This document shows positions 18,398 through 27,832 of a DNA stretch of 64,000 nt, piece by piece. Numbering within the stretch: the stretch's first letter is position 1; every line of letters begins with the position of its first letter. Below the pieces are notes generated by a model. It searched no databases and had not been told where the DNA came from. It saw nothing but the letters and a program-made list of their open reading frames with translations. The DNA is from JAHBNG01 sp039028975 (lineage in GTDB: Bacteria > Chloroflexota > Anaerolineae > Caldilineales > Caldilineaceae), in the NCBI GenBank assembly GCA_039028975.1, contig JBCCHB010000005.1, forward strand, positions 1 through 64,000, read 5' to 3'. The translations under genes were made by a program, and so were the position numbers.

Positions 18398-21300
18398 TTA
18401 TTTCCCTGACCGTTTTTTCCGCGATGGCAACTTGGGCAAGGCCAGATTGGGGCGGTTCTCCAAATCTGGCTTGAGAATTGGCGTTGTTTCCAGTAGTTTT
18501 TCTGCCTCTTCGATGGCTCGTTCTAGCTGTGGATCTCGGCCTTCGGCATAATCCTGAGGTGCAAACTCTACCTCAATGTCTGGGTCCGTTCCGTAGTTCT
18601 CCACCGACCAGCCCACATCTTCAAACCAGTAGCTGTACTCAGGCTGGGTTGTGATGCCTCCATCGAGCAATTCCTGTTTGGGTGAGATGCCGATAACGCC
18701 ACCCCAGGTTCGTTTTCCAATCAGCGGCCCAAGCTTCATAAGTTTAAAACTATGGCAGAAGATGTCCCCGTCACTGCCAGCCATCTCATTCGTTAAGGCG
18801 ACCAGTGGACCAGCTACTGAGTCTGCTGGGTATGGGGATGTTCCCCCCCAACGACTCTGGTCAAAAGCGATCCGTCGCCGAGCCAGCTTCTCTAAAATAA
18901 GCTGGCTCACGTGACCGCCACCGTTATAGCGTACGTCGATGATCAAGCCATCTCGGTCTGTCTCTGCCAAATAACCTCGATGGAATTCGGCATAGCCAAA
19001 AGCCATCATATCAGGGATGTGAACGTAGCCGATTCGCCCGTTGGTGGCCTCGTGTACTTTTTTGCGGTTGTCTTCTACCCACGCACGATAGCGAGCAGGT
19101 GTTTCATTCCAAAGCGTCTTTACGGAGATGCTTCGATAGGGTGGCTTATCTTTATCTTGCTCGGCAGTACCAGTAGCCTTCTTTTTGTCGACTTCGACTA
19201 CATCATCTGTGGTATCGCTTTTTGTGCGGCCCTTTAAATCAGTTCCCTCTGCTGATAGTTTTTCTATGCGTTGATTCTCTACAGGCTGGTTCTCGGCAGG
19301 GCGGGCTTTGAAGGTAAGTAAGACCTCACTCCATGCATAGCCAACCAGAAGCTGGGCCGGACTTGTTTCTGCATCGAGTCGCTGGCCATTGACGGCAATC
19401 AAAACATCGCCGGCTTTCACATCAACGCCTGGTGCGGCCAGGGGAGATGTGGCATATGGATCCCATGGGTCACCTACAATCGGTTCCCCGGTTACATATC
19501 CACCCTCTGCTGGATCCCAAATAAAGGTTGCTCCCAGAGTCCCTTGGAAGTAGTAGGGGCTGTATGGGTAATCTCCTCCACCTTCATAGGCATGGCTGGT
19601 CCCTAGCTCCCCCTGCATCTCCCAAATGAGATCGCTAATTTCTCTTCTAGTAGAGGCGCGGTCCACAAGTTTCTGATATCGTTCATAGACTACTACCCAA
19701 TCAATTCCAGACATATCTTCAGTCCAAAAGTAATCACGTTGTAGGCGCCACGCTTCTCGAAGCATCTGCTGCCATTCCATCGGCGGATCCACCGAAACCC
19801 TTACTCTGTATGTATCGATCCAACCTGATTTCCGGGATCCACCAGACGAACCGGGAGCTTTCTCCCCAGAGTTCACTACACGCAATCTTCCCCCGCTATA
19901 GTAGAGAAGTCGTTTGCGGTTTCTAGAAAGTTTGAATGAATTGACCCGCTCAGCAAGTAAATCGCTTCGGTATTCCTTGAAGTCATAGGTCCGCAGCGCG
20001 CCTCCGTACTCTTGCTCATCTTCCCAATAGGGGGAACCTAATTCGCCCTGAACCGGAAAAACTGTGAAGAGTGCTTTGCCATGCACACCCGCGACCTGTC
20101 CATAGCGTCCATCTGGAACGGGGAAGGCCAAAATCCGTCGTTCGATACCTTCTAAATCGATTTTGAGTTTCTCTTTTTTGCTTTTGTCATCGCTGCCGTT
20201 GGCTTTGTCCTTTTCCTCTTTACTCTTTTCTACTCTACTCTTTTCCTCCGTCGACGTTGATTTATCAGCTTCGTCTGAATCACTAATACTTTGACCGTTT
20301 GAAACCGTCGACGCTGCCTCAGGCGTTACACTATTACTCACAACAAGGACTGAATCTTCATCTACTTCGCCTTCTAGCTCTCCATCTGCCTCATCCAAAC
20401 CTTCTGGCGCATCTTGGCACTGGTCCTCGTCAGCGCCATCTTCCATTGTTTCATCCTCCCCATCTACTTCTGCCGCCTCCTCTGACTCATTACCTTCCCC
20501 ATCTTCTTCACCGTCTTCTTCACCTGGTTCAGCCAGATCATCGTCCATCTCAGGGCGGGGGATGAATGGATTGGGGACATCATTCTGTAAGGTAACTAGG
20601 TAGGGTCGCATACCCCAGGGAAAGCTCATCTCTACGCTTTGTAGTGCATCATAAATTGGGTTGAACTCGCGAGCGCTGATAAAATATAGATGCTGGCCAT
20701 CTGGCGCGAAGGATGGACCAAAGTCGTGAAGAACCGGTCTGGTAATGGTATGGATTGCACCTGCTTTTTCTGCCTCGTCTTCTCCATCCGGATCCGGCAA
20801 CTGATAGAGACGGATAGCGGTCGTCTGCTGTGTAGCGCCATATCCGTATGCAATCCAATTGCCGTCAGGTGACCAATCGAAACCAGCAATACGCCGAACT
20901 GGACTGCGATCTACTACCGTTAGTTGAGGCTGTTTCATGAGACAAGTTGGTGAAGGCAATGAGTCATCATCTGTAGCGTCACCATCTGTCGCGTCATTTT
21001 GTTGATGCGCATCGACTGCCTGTGGCTTAAGAGCTGTTTGGGTGCTCGTTGATTCGGCCTCTTCTGCGTCATCTTTCCCTACCGCTGTTTGCTCTAGATT
21101 CTCTGCCGTGTTTGACTCTGCTGGCTCTGCCTGTGGAGGCTGATCAACGCCTTCAAAATCAATGAGTATTAACTCATGCCTATGATTGGTCAGAGCCAGC
21201 TTGTCTGATGTTGGAGAGAAATTGAGCTGTACAGGCCGGCCGATATCAAGTCCCTCAATGACCAGTGGCTCTTTGTCAAAATCCATGTAGTGAATTTCAA

Positions 21301-22378
21301 AGGTCTCCTCTCCTAACTCATCAGAGAGCATGAGCAGGCGTTCGCTGTCATTAAACCAAATGGGTTGGCGGTAACGAATCCCATCGCGCTTGCCATGCTG
21401 AAAGATAGGCCCTTCATGATTGTAGAATGTGAAGGGCTTTCCTCTGGTTGTGATGGTGATAGCTTTGCCCGAAGGATGGAGTTCGGCACTGTTGAGGTAG
21501 CTCATCGGACTTACAAATTTCCGGTTTCGTTCAATCCGTGGGCTATAATACTCTATAAGCAATTCCGTACTACTTTCTGCCCCAACATCGTAAATAAATA
21601 GGTCCGCGCCTGCATGGTAGACAATGCGCGTACCATCTGTGGTTGGGTTGCGGGCATAGTACTCTTCATGATCCGTATGCCGTCGCAGATCCTTACCATT
21701 GGGTGTGCAGCTGTATAAATTCCCAATCCCCTCGTGATCGGATATAAAGAAGACTCGATTCCGATTCTTAACTTTGACCCACATAGGAGAAGCCACATTC
21801 CCTTGCAAATCAGGCAGAAGTCGTTCAAAGGTACCAATACCTCCCTTTGAAGCCTTAGGGTTGATCCAAAGATGACCTGCTGTCCCACCTCGGTACCGTT
21901 TCCAAAGAGCTGGATCACCTGTGTTTCTACCCAATACCACCTGTCCAGCGTGGCCAAATGCTATGGATCTGGCTGGACCGTAGTTAAGGGCTTCAACATG
22001 CCCATTGGCCGACTTATGGTGAATCTGATAGAGCGACATCTCGCCGTAATCCATTTGGCCATAAGAGCTGCTAAAGAGTATGTGGGTTCCAGATGAATTC
22101 CACCCCAATACTCGACATCGACTGCTTAGATAGGTCAGGCGACGAGCGCTTCCCCCCTTGGCTGGCATGATATACACTTCCGGTGCACCTTCTTCTCGGC
22201 CTACAAAGGCTAAGTATTCACCATCTGGTGAAAATATAGGGTGGCTTACCTCACCCAAATGGTTTGTTAGCCGTCGTGCAATGCCGCCATTCACAGGCAC
22301 AGACCAGAGATCATCCTCAGAAACGAATACAACTGTATTTTCATAAATAGTTGGGAAGCGATAGTATCCTGCCGTCAT
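18398..22378 (-). CDS. Tricorn protease homologue (S41)
   Basis: A 1326-residue cytoplasmic protease. Tricorn degrades peptides released by the proteasome or other proteases in Archaea and some bacteria. Order: N-terminal six-blade propeller (VNGGIARRLTNHLGEVSHP), a second propeller, the C1 domain with His929 (GELGTSHAYEGG), a PDZ domain near 960-1025 (VKAGDVLIAVNGQRL) and the C2 core with nucleophile Ser1202 (NEMAGSDGDIF). Three low-complexity charged inserts stand out: about 416-476, about 606-740 (very acidic, EEDGEEDGEGNESEEAAEV) and about 1023-1085. The length exceeds the roughly 1070 residues usual for tricorn, mostly due to these inserts. No signal peptide. ATTTCCTTT(C)-type spacing gives AAAGGAAATAC before ATG. 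Confidence 0.93.
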   Translation of the reverse strand: MTAGYYRFPTIYENTVVFVSEDDLWSVPVNGGIARRLTNHLGEVSHPIFSPDGEYLAFVGREEGAPEVYIMPAKGGSARRLTYLSSRCRVLGWNSSGTHILFSSSYGQMDYGEMSLYQIHHKSANGHVEALNYGPARSIAFGHAGQVVLGRNTGDPALWKRYRGGTAGHLWINPKASKGGIGTFERLLPDLQGNVASPMWVKVKNRNRVFFISDHEGIGNLYSCTPNGKDLRRHTDHEEYYARNPTTDGTRIVYHAGADLFIYDVGAESSTELLIEYYSPRIERNRKFVSPMSYLNSAELHPSGKAITITTRGKPFTFYNHEGPIFQHGKRDGIRYRQPIWFNDSERLLMLSDELGEETFEIHYMDFDKEPLVIEGLDIGRPVQLNFSPTSDKLALTNHRHELILIDFEGVDQPPQAEPAESNTAENLEQTAVGKDDAEEAESTSTQTALKPQAVDAHQQNDATDGDATDDDSLPSPTCLMKQPQLTVVDRSPVRRIAGFDWSPDGNWIAYGYGATQQTTAIRLYQLPDPDGEDEAEKAGAIHTITRPVLHDFGPSFAPDGQHLYFISAREFNPIYDALQSVEMSFPWGMRPYLVTLQNDVPNPFIPRPEMDDDLAEPGEEDGEEDGEGNESEEAAEVDGEDETMEDGADEDQCQDAPEGLDEADGELEGEVDEDSVLVVSNSVTPEAASTVSNGQSISDSDEADKSTSTEEKSRVEKSKEEKDKANGSDDKSKKEKLKIDLEGIERRILAFPVPDGRYGQVAGVHGKALFTVFPVQGELGSPYWEDEQEYGGALRTYDFKEYRSDLLAERVNSFKLSRNRKRLLYYSGGRLRVVNSGEKAPGSSGGSRKSGWIDTYRVRVSVDPPMEWQQMLREAWRLQRDYFWTEDMSGIDWVVVYERYQKLVDRASTRREISDLIWEMQGELGTSHAYEGGGDYPYSPYYFQGTLGATFIWDPAEGGYVTGEPIVGDPWDPYATSPLAAPGVDVKAGDVLIAVNGQRLDAETSPAQLLVGYAWSEVLLTFKARPAENQPVENQRIEKLSAEGTDLKGRTKSDTTDDVVEVDKKKATGTAEQDKDKPPYRSISVKTLWNETPARYRAWVEDNRKKVHEATNGRIGYVHIPDMMAFGYAEFHRGYLAETDRDGLIIDVRYNGGGHVSQLILEKLARRRIAFDQSRWGGTSPYPADSVAGPLVALTNEMAGSDGDIFCHSFKLMKLGPLIGKRTWGGVIGISPKQELLDGGITTQPEYSYWFEDVGWSVENYGTDPDIEVEFAPQDYAEGRDPQLERAIEEAEKLLETTPILKPDLENRPNLALPKLPSRKKRSGK

Positions 22379-22583
22379 GTATTTCCTTTACAAGTCATGT
22401 TATGCTGTGTTTTACTGATTGCGTTCTACTGATAGCCCTTAAGTATAACGGGATTCAACCGAATCATGAAAGTACTCAGATTGTTGAGCTTCAAAACGTG
22501 GACATGCTCATTGTGAATGCTCTGTACCTGTGACGACATACGGAATGGGTATCCCCACCATCGATTGTGACCTGCCTGTAAAT

Positions 22584-22640
22584 AACAAAGATGGAAAGAT
22601 TAGAAAGATTAAGAATCTGCGTAATCTTCTAATCTTTGTT
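22584..22640. repeat. AACAAAGAT dyad repeat, copy 2
   Basis: AACAAAGATGGAAAGATTAG on the left is complementary, with gaps, to TAATCTTCTAATCTTTGTT on the right, so a long imperfect hairpin is possible. The right arm is shared with the element at 3468-3524. Confidence 0.55.
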
Positions 22641-22892
22641 GATTCTGTTGCAAAAAGGGTAAATGGGCATGAATTTCGCGGAATTCTTTGACTGAAAAAT
22701 CTGCGAAATCTTTGTAATCTTTGTTTCTGCAGCGGATTCTTTGTTCGGTTTTCATCCTTCCGTGGTGCAGTTAAATGATTGATTGTCTGCCCCGAAAATA
22801 CCATGAATTTGAATATTTCATGGATGAGTTCGGAACAACTCTAATTGATAACGACATTTTGCTGCCAAGCCCAATTCATATGTATAATCGTT

Positions 22893-22965
22893 AGCTGGAG
22901 ACCAGTAGTCCATAGTCTAGAGTCCATAGTCTAGAGTCCATAGTCAGTGACCAGTGACCAGCAAC
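22893..22965. repeat. Short tandem repeat (AGTCCATAGTCTAG units)
   Basis: Two and a half copies of AGTCCATAGTCTAG are followed by two copies of AGTGACC. The array ends about ten bases before the start of the next gene, so it lies in that gene's promoter or leader. Such arrays can vary in copy number by slippage. Confidence 0.7.
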
Positions 22966-22975
22966 GAGGCCTAAA

Positions 22976-24091
22976 ATGAGTATTCTATCGCCCCAACAGC
23001 GACACGCCCTGCATAATTTATTGGTAGCCCTAATTCATCAGGAGAAGGCTACTGTGCTCATTCCACCCTATGCATCTGAGCCGGGATTCTGGTTTGGTGG
23101 TGGGAACATGGTTCAGGGCGAGCACGGGACTTTGTGGCTCTGTGGTCGCTATCGAAACTATGGTGATTCCCGAACTGGACTTGGTGCTGGACAAAGGGGA
23201 TTGGAATGCGCCCTCTTCCGCTCTGATGATGGTGGAGAAAGCTTTATAAAAGCTCGGAGCTGGTCTAAGGCCGATCTCTCGTTTGACAATCGGCATGTAC
23301 TTTCCATTGAAGGGACTGCACTCCATCGCCAGGAAAACGGTTCCTGGGAACTATTTGTTTCATCGGAAAAAGATTTGAGTTATCCCGATGATATTCATCA
23401 CTACCAGAAGCCGGGAACAGGTGTTTGGACAGTTGATCGCCTAACGGGAGCTTCTGTGGATACTTTGGACACTGCAACCATTGAACCCGTTTTGGAAAAT
23501 GATGAGTACCCTGCTTATTTACATATCAAAGATCCAGTTGTATTTGATCAAGCTGATGGTACGACTGCCCTAATCTTCTGCTCGCACCCCTACTCTTGGA
23601 CATCTACCAACAGCGGCTTGGCTACAAGAGTACCTGGTGGGCAACAATTCGCTGTGGCGAATTGGGAGATTGTGTCCCGTGGGGCCACTTGGGATGTGGC
23701 CGCGACACGGATTACAGGGCAAATGAGGATCCCGAAGGTAGGACTCTTTGCTGGCCAGCCGGATGCAACGCTCTATTTTTATGACGGTGCCGAATGCCTA
23801 CGCCCATTGGAAGAGAATCAGGCTGGCTATAAGCGACCTCGGGGCTATAGTTGTGAAGAGATCGGTGGAGTGCTGTTTGGATGGGACAACGACTTTCCCC
23901 ATATGGAGCGACTATCTATGCTAGAACCGCTCTTCATCTCACCGAACGGTACAGGGGCTAGCCGCTATACGGACGTACTGGTGACGAATGAGATGCTCTT
24001 TGCCACTTGGGAGCAGAGCCAAGCTGATGGCTCACAACCGCTGGTGGGTCATACTCTTTCTAAAGACGAAGTGCAAGGATTGCTGGAGTAG
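22976..24091 (+). CDS. Sialidase-like beta-propeller protein
   Basis: A 371-residue protein without a signal peptide. Features are GFWFGGGNMVQGEHGTLWL, the Asp-box-like CALFRSDDGGESF (S-x-D-x-G-x-x-F) and later blades HIKDPVVFDQADGTTALIF and PNGTGASRYTDVLV. Asp-boxes are typical of sialidase/neuraminidase and related six-blade propellers, including glycosidases of the GH43/GH32-like superfamilies. Catalytic residues were not assigned, so glycoside hydrolase activity is only plausible. Ribosome binding site GAGG lies 7 bases upstream. The gene leads a plus-strand run of five genes up to 27795. Confidence 0.65.
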   Translation: MSILSPQQRHALHNLLVALIHQEKATVLIPPYASEPGFWFGGGNMVQGEHGTLWLCGRYRNYGDSRTGLGAGQRGLECALFRSDDGGESFIKARSWSKADLSFDNRHVLSIEGTALHRQENGSWELFVSSEKDLSYPDDIHHYQKPGTGVWTVDRLTGASVDTLDTATIEPVLENDEYPAYLHIKDPVVFDQADGTTALIFCSHPYSWTSTNSGLATRVPGGQQFAVANWEIVSRGATWDVAATRITGQMRIPKVGLFAGQPDATLYFYDGAECLRPLEENQAGYKRPRGYSCEEIGGVLFGWDNDFPHMERLSMLEPLFISPNGTGASRYTDVLVTNEMLFATWEQSQADGSQPLVGHTLSKDEVQGLLE

Positions 24092-24121
24092 GGCAGAATA
24101 GGCATTGGGGTTAATTAAACA

Positions 24122-25474
24122 ATGAGATTTTGGTTCATACCTATACCCTATCTATTGGTAACAATTATCGTATTGGGCTGTGGCCCCAGTGCAGAAGTCA
24201 ATGTGGCTGGGTATCTGCTCACCAAGCAACTTGGAACCCAAAATCCAACACCCGTAGCCGAAATGCCAGGTACGTTGACGGGGCGGGTGATCGATAGTGT
24301 TACAGGAGAGGCCATTGAGGGTGCAACCGTACTCGTGGCAGAGCAGACAGGCCGTCCCCATACAGGCCAGACCGATGCCCATGGAAGGTACACAATAGAA
24401 GCAATTCCGTCGGGCAACTATTCACCTGCGGCTATCGCTCCGGGGTATTTAGAGACGGCGTCCCAAACGTTGTGGGGAACCCCAGGGTTAGTACAGATCG
24501 ATTCAGCCAAAACATCTGTCGCATCTACGTTGCGCTTGGTACCCTATCGTCCTACCGACTTGCCTGAAAACTTAGCCCAAGTGGTTGGCCTCACGACAAC
24601 CACTGTTTATACAGCAACGGCACCATATCCTGATGGTTCGGCGGCTTTGGTCCATCACTACGAGCTTACGTACCATGAAGTCAAGATAGATAGCCTGCGC
24701 CTCTATACGCCGCTCGAAATAAACGTCAATATAGACTCAGGAAGCAACGAGAATGGGACAGAAGAGAAAGAAGGTGAAACAAGTCCGTCCAAAACAGAGC
24801 TTGCTCTACCTCTACTCTTTATGGTCTACCCAACCCATGTTGATCTATGGGAAACTGTCAGTGTGGCATTTGCAGGGCAAGGCTATGCGCTAGTTGCCAT
24901 GTCGCCCATGGTGGAACGCGGGCTGGATATTGATGCCCATGCCCAAGATGCCCGTATCGGCTTGGAACTAGCAACACGAAGCGAATTACACCCACTTGTA
25001 ACAGACAAAGACGCCGTGGTTCTGGGCGGCAGCTTTAGCAGCGCCGTACTTAATCGGCTGTTGAGAGATGCGAGCTCCCAGATCAGTGCATGGGTCACAG
25101 TCGGTGGAATCGGCAACGCGTTTACTGGGACCAGTGAATTTTATGCAGGCCAAGTAACAATACCTGCCGAATATACCTATCTGATTCCGGCCCTGGGAAG
25201 TCCCCGGCTCTATCCTTTGCCTTTTTTGCGCTACTCTCCCGTCTATGCAGCGCCCCAACTTCCGCCAACTCAGATCATTCATACAGCGGCCGATCTAATC
25301 ATTCCGATTGAACAAGCTTACGAACTGGAACAGGCATTACGGTCTTCTGGTGTACCTGTTGAAGTATTCTATTATGACGATGTAAGTCACTATTTGCAGA
25401 TTGATGAAAATTTAACCGACGCAGGCAAAGAGATGTTTACTCAAATCTTGGCGTTTATTGAGAAGTATAATTGA
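24122..25474 (+). CDS. Lipoprotein with CarboxypepD_reg domain and alpha/beta hydrolase
   Basis: A 450-residue lipoprotein. The signal ends in lipobox IVLGC (Cys20). Residues about 43-105 are a carboxypeptidase regulatory-like beta domain (GTLTGRVIDSVTGEAIEGAT and TDAHGRYTIEAIPSGNY). The C-terminal half is an alpha/beta hydrolase: nucleophile elbow VVLGGSFSSAVLNRL, an acidic segment HTAADLIIPIEQAYEL (the V-P-x-E/D style loop of dienelactone hydrolases) and final His in DDVSHYLQID. It would sit on the outer face of the membrane; the substrate is unknown. The stop overlaps the possible TTG start of the next gene. Lipidation would need Lgt, encoded about 2.4 kb downstream. Confidence 0.82.
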   Translation: MRFWFIPIPYLLVTIIVLGCGPSAEVNVAGYLLTKQLGTQNPTPVAEMPGTLTGRVIDSVTGEAIEGATVLVAEQTGRPHTGQTDAHGRYTIEAIPSGNYSPAAIAPGYLETASQTLWGTPGLVQIDSAKTSVASTLRLVPYRPTDLPENLAQVVGLTTTTVYTATAPYPDGSAALVHHYELTYHEVKIDSLRLYTPLEINVNIDSGSNENGTEEKEGETSPSKTELALPLLFMVYPTHVDLWETVSVAFAGQGYALVAMSPMVERGLDIDAHAQDARIGLELATRSELHPLVTDKDAVVLGGSFSSAVLNRLLRDASSQISAWVTVGGIGNAFTGTSEFYAGQVTIPAEYTYLIPALGSPRLYPLPFLRYSPVYAAPQLPPTQIIHTAADLIIPIEQAYELEQALRSSGVPVEVFYYDDVSHYLQIDENLTDAGKEMFTQILAFIEKYN

Positions 25475-25494
25475 ACTGTGTGATTACAAATACT

Positions 25495-26502
25495 ATGGAA
25501 ACCCAACTCTACCATGCCCTGCATAAGGGCGCAACCGTTCAGCCCCGATCAAACGCTGGTGTCTTAATGTTGGAAGACGCGGATCGAGTCGACTTTCTTC
25601 ACCGGATGACCACCAATGATATTGCTCGTTTGCAGCCGGGTCACTCAACAGTCACGGTGCTAACGAACCCGACAGCGCGCGTGCTTTATGCCTTTACGGT
25701 GATGGCCTTTCCCAACAAACTCTACTGCCTTCCCATGGTTGGACAGACAGATACTCTACGTAAACATCTACGCAGCCAGATCTTCTTTATGGATAAGGTA
25801 AAGGTAACGAACCTAAGCAGCGATGTAACGCGTATCCGTATAATGGGTCCAGAGGCTGTATCGTTGGCTCAAAAGGTGCTATTGGCTCAGGAGCTTCCTA
25901 CTACCGATCTGAGTGAATCCCCAGAAGGAGCCTTTTTTCAGAAGAGTGGCAGCCAGGGAGTGACTTACATACTTAAGCAGAATCAATTTGATGTGCCGGG
26001 TGTTGAGGTAATGGTGCCTAATGCAGAGTCTGAGTCGCTCATTCAAAGCTTGTGCCAAGAGGGGGCTGTGCTGCTAACAGACGAGGATGCCTACAATGCA
26101 CGACGTATAGAAGTTGGGCAACCTGCTGTGGGACATGAATTGCGTGATGAGTATAATCCTTTGGAAGTTGGCCTCCAGTGGACGTGTGCGGAGAACAAAG
26201 GCTGTTATACGGGCCAGGAGATTATAGCGCGTCAAATCACCTATGACAAGATTACCAAAACGCTGGTTGGTTTACGCGCCTCATCGCCCATGGTTGAAGG
26301 TACTGACGTAATGGTAGATGGGCGCAAGGCTGGGCAAGTAACAAGTGCTGCGTATAGTCCATTGCTAGAGGCCCACGTTGGTCTAGCTGTTTTGAAACGC
26401 CCCCAGAATCAACCGGGTGTCCATGTTCATCTTGCCGATACCGATGCAGAAGTCATGTCACTCCCGTTGAGCCTGAAGGAAACTACAGCGGAAAGCGTAT
26501 AA
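25495..26502 (+). CDS. ygfZ: YgfZ/GcvT-like folate-binding protein
   Basis: The 335-residue protein carries the YgfZ signature KGCYTGQE at about residues 235-242 of this start, where the Cys is essential in the family. The N-terminal GcvT fold shows FLHRMTTNDIARLQPGHSTV. YgfZ proteins bind folate and support assembly or repair of Fe-S clusters in some enzymes, including MiaB and, in E. coli, lipoate-related proteins. ATG 25495 is chosen; TTG 25471, which overlaps the previous stop codon, and GTG 25480 are alternatives, and no site has a strong Shine-Dalgarno. Directly upstream of a LipM-like gene with a 24-base gap, consistent with lipoyl/Fe-S metabolism. Confidence 0.85.
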   Translation: METQLYHALHKGATVQPRSNAGVLMLEDADRVDFLHRMTTNDIARLQPGHSTVTVLTNPTARVLYAFTVMAFPNKLYCLPMVGQTDTLRKHLRSQIFFMDKVKVTNLSSDVTRIRIMGPEAVSLAQKVLLAQELPTTDLSESPEGAFFQKSGSQGVTYILKQNQFDVPGVEVMVPNAESESLIQSLCQEGAVLLTDEDAYNARRIEVGQPAVGHELRDEYNPLEVGLQWTCAENKGCYTGQEIIARQITYDKITKTLVGLRASSPMVEGTDVMVDGRKAGQVTSAAYSPLLEAHVGLAVLKRPQNQPGVHVHLADTDAEVMSLPLSLKETTAESV

Positions 26503-26526
26503 CCAGCAATTGATAATCTGCACTCT

Positions 26527-27477
26527 ATGTTGCACTCTTCAAAAGAACAATTTGAACCAAGTCAGTGGCGGCTGATTGTTGAAGACGTTCCTCGGTCGGG
26601 GCCAGCCAATATGGCCATCGATCAAGCTATTGCCGAGTCAGCTGCCGAAGGCACAAGCCCACCAACCTTGCGCTTCTATCGCTGGTCGCCGCCAGCTGTC
26701 AGCATTGGGCGCTATCAGCCATCAAGCGAAATCGACTTCGATGCAGCAACGAATTTGGGCTATGAGGTCGTCCGACGGTCCACCGGCGGCCGAGCCATTT
26801 TACATATAGACGAATTAACCTATTCTGTAGCAGCCTCTCGGGATGAACCTAGGGTTCAGGGAAGCGTGATGGATTCGTATTTACGCTTGAGTAATGGCCT
26901 ATTGGCTGGTTTAGCTAATCTAGGTGTCCATGCCGATAAAGCTGATGCCCACGTTCGGGCTGGGAAGGATGTGTCCGCTGCTTGCTTTGAGGTACCCAGT
27001 GCGTATGAGATCACGGTAGAGGGACGAAAATTAATCGGCAGCGCACAAAGTCGTCGTCGAAACTATGTGCTTCAGCATGGCACGCTACCTTTAAAGGGAG
27101 ATATTACTCGCTTGCTCAGCGTGCTCATTCTTACCGAAACAGACCGCAAGGCACTGGCTGAACAATTAGCTCTGCGGGCCTGCGTATTATCTACTGCGCT
27201 TGATTTACAGAACGCTCCACCTGCCCCCCTCAGCACCACTGAGTTCCCCTCAGAGGGTTCACCACTTGTACCCCAAGATGAGGCTATTAATATGCGAAGC
27301 CTCGAATCACTCTTTTATGCTGCTGTGAATGCTCTATGTCAGGGATTTGCCAAGACGCTCAACTTGGACTTCTCTGACAAACTAGTCAGTACTGCCCCAA
27401 GCACCGCTGAAATGGCTCGTGCAGCCCAATTGATCCGAGAGCAGTATGGCAGTGATAGCTGGACATTTTCTAAGTAG
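26527..27477 (+). CDS. LipM/LplA-family octanoyl- or lipoyl-protein transferase
   Basis: The 316-residue cytoplasmic enzyme belongs to the BPL/LplA/LipB fold. Motifs are RRSTGGRA (83-90), LHIDELTYSVA, and KLIGSAQSRRRNYVLQHGTL, with Cys153 in SAACFEVPSAYEIT. In LipM the equivalent Cys carries the octanoyl group from octanoyl-ACP during transfer to GcvH, so an octanoyltransferase role is more likely than ATP-dependent lipoate ligase. This is family knowledge, not proof. An acidic, Pro-rich insertion lies near residues 228-255. It follows ygfZ closely and precedes ylxP, all on one strand. Confidence 0.85.
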   Translation: MLHSSKEQFEPSQWRLIVEDVPRSGPANMAIDQAIAESAAEGTSPPTLRFYRWSPPAVSIGRYQPSSEIDFDAATNLGYEVVRRSTGGRAILHIDELTYSVAASRDEPRVQGSVMDSYLRLSNGLLAGLANLGVHADKADAHVRAGKDVSAACFEVPSAYEITVEGRKLIGSAQSRRRNYVLQHGTLPLKGDITRLLSVLILTETDRKALAEQLALRACVLSTALDLQNAPPAPLSTTEFPSEGSPLVPQDEAINMRSLESLFYAAVNALCQGFAKTLNLDFSDKLVSTAPSTAEMARAAQLIREQYGSDSWTFSK

Positions 27478-27507
27478 GCAATATACCTACTTTCCCTAAA
27501 TTTACTT

Positions 27508-27795
27508 ATGGCCATAGGACTCTTAACACTTGAACTTTATCTACCTGTCAATGATAGCCTGAAAGGGAAACGGGGAATCCTGAAACCGATTATTGCGCGA
27601 TTGCGACGGGATTATAATGTTTCTGTATGTGAATCCGATGCCCAAGATGTGCTCAGTAGAGCTGTACTAGAGATTGTCTGCGTTAGTCAGAACGATGGGC
27701 TAGCTACTCGCCAGTTGCAAAAGATTGCGAACCGCGTGGAGACTTGGCGGCTTGACGCTCAACTCATTGATTATTACATAGAGATGGTTGACTAA
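27508..27795 (+). CDS. ylxP: YlxP/DUF503 family protein
   Basis: A complete 95-residue DUF503 protein: LTLELYLPVNDSLKGKRGIL, RRDYNVSVCESDAQDV and a C-terminal IDYYIEMVD. YlxP-type proteins are small cytoplasmic proteins often encoded with rbfA and infB and linked to ribosome maturation; the role is not firmly established. Here it stands at the end of the ygfZ-lipM run, 30 bases after it, away from rbfA. Confidence 0.87.
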   Translation: MAIGLLTLELYLPVNDSLKGKRGILKPIIARLRRDYNVSVCESDAQDVLSRAVLEIVCVSQNDGLATRQLQKIANRVETWRLDAQLIDYYIEMVD

Positions 27796-27832
27796 GGCAG
27801 ACTCTACCACAAATAACCTATTGTCACACGAT

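Larger units (their letters stand above)
22379..22975. other. Intergenic region with dyad and tandem repeats
   Basis: About 600 bases between divergent genes. It contains the AACAAAGAT dyad at 22584-22640, further AAATCTTTGTAATC-type stretches at 22695-22745, and a tandem repeat at 22893-22965. A 98-codon minus-strand frame (22508-22804) is a by-product of these repeats. No gene was recognised. Confidence 0.55.

Noticed and set aside
22508..22804. 98-codon minus-strand open frame
   Set aside because: Arg/Lys/Phe-rich translation comes from the AAAGATT-type repeats; no start signal.
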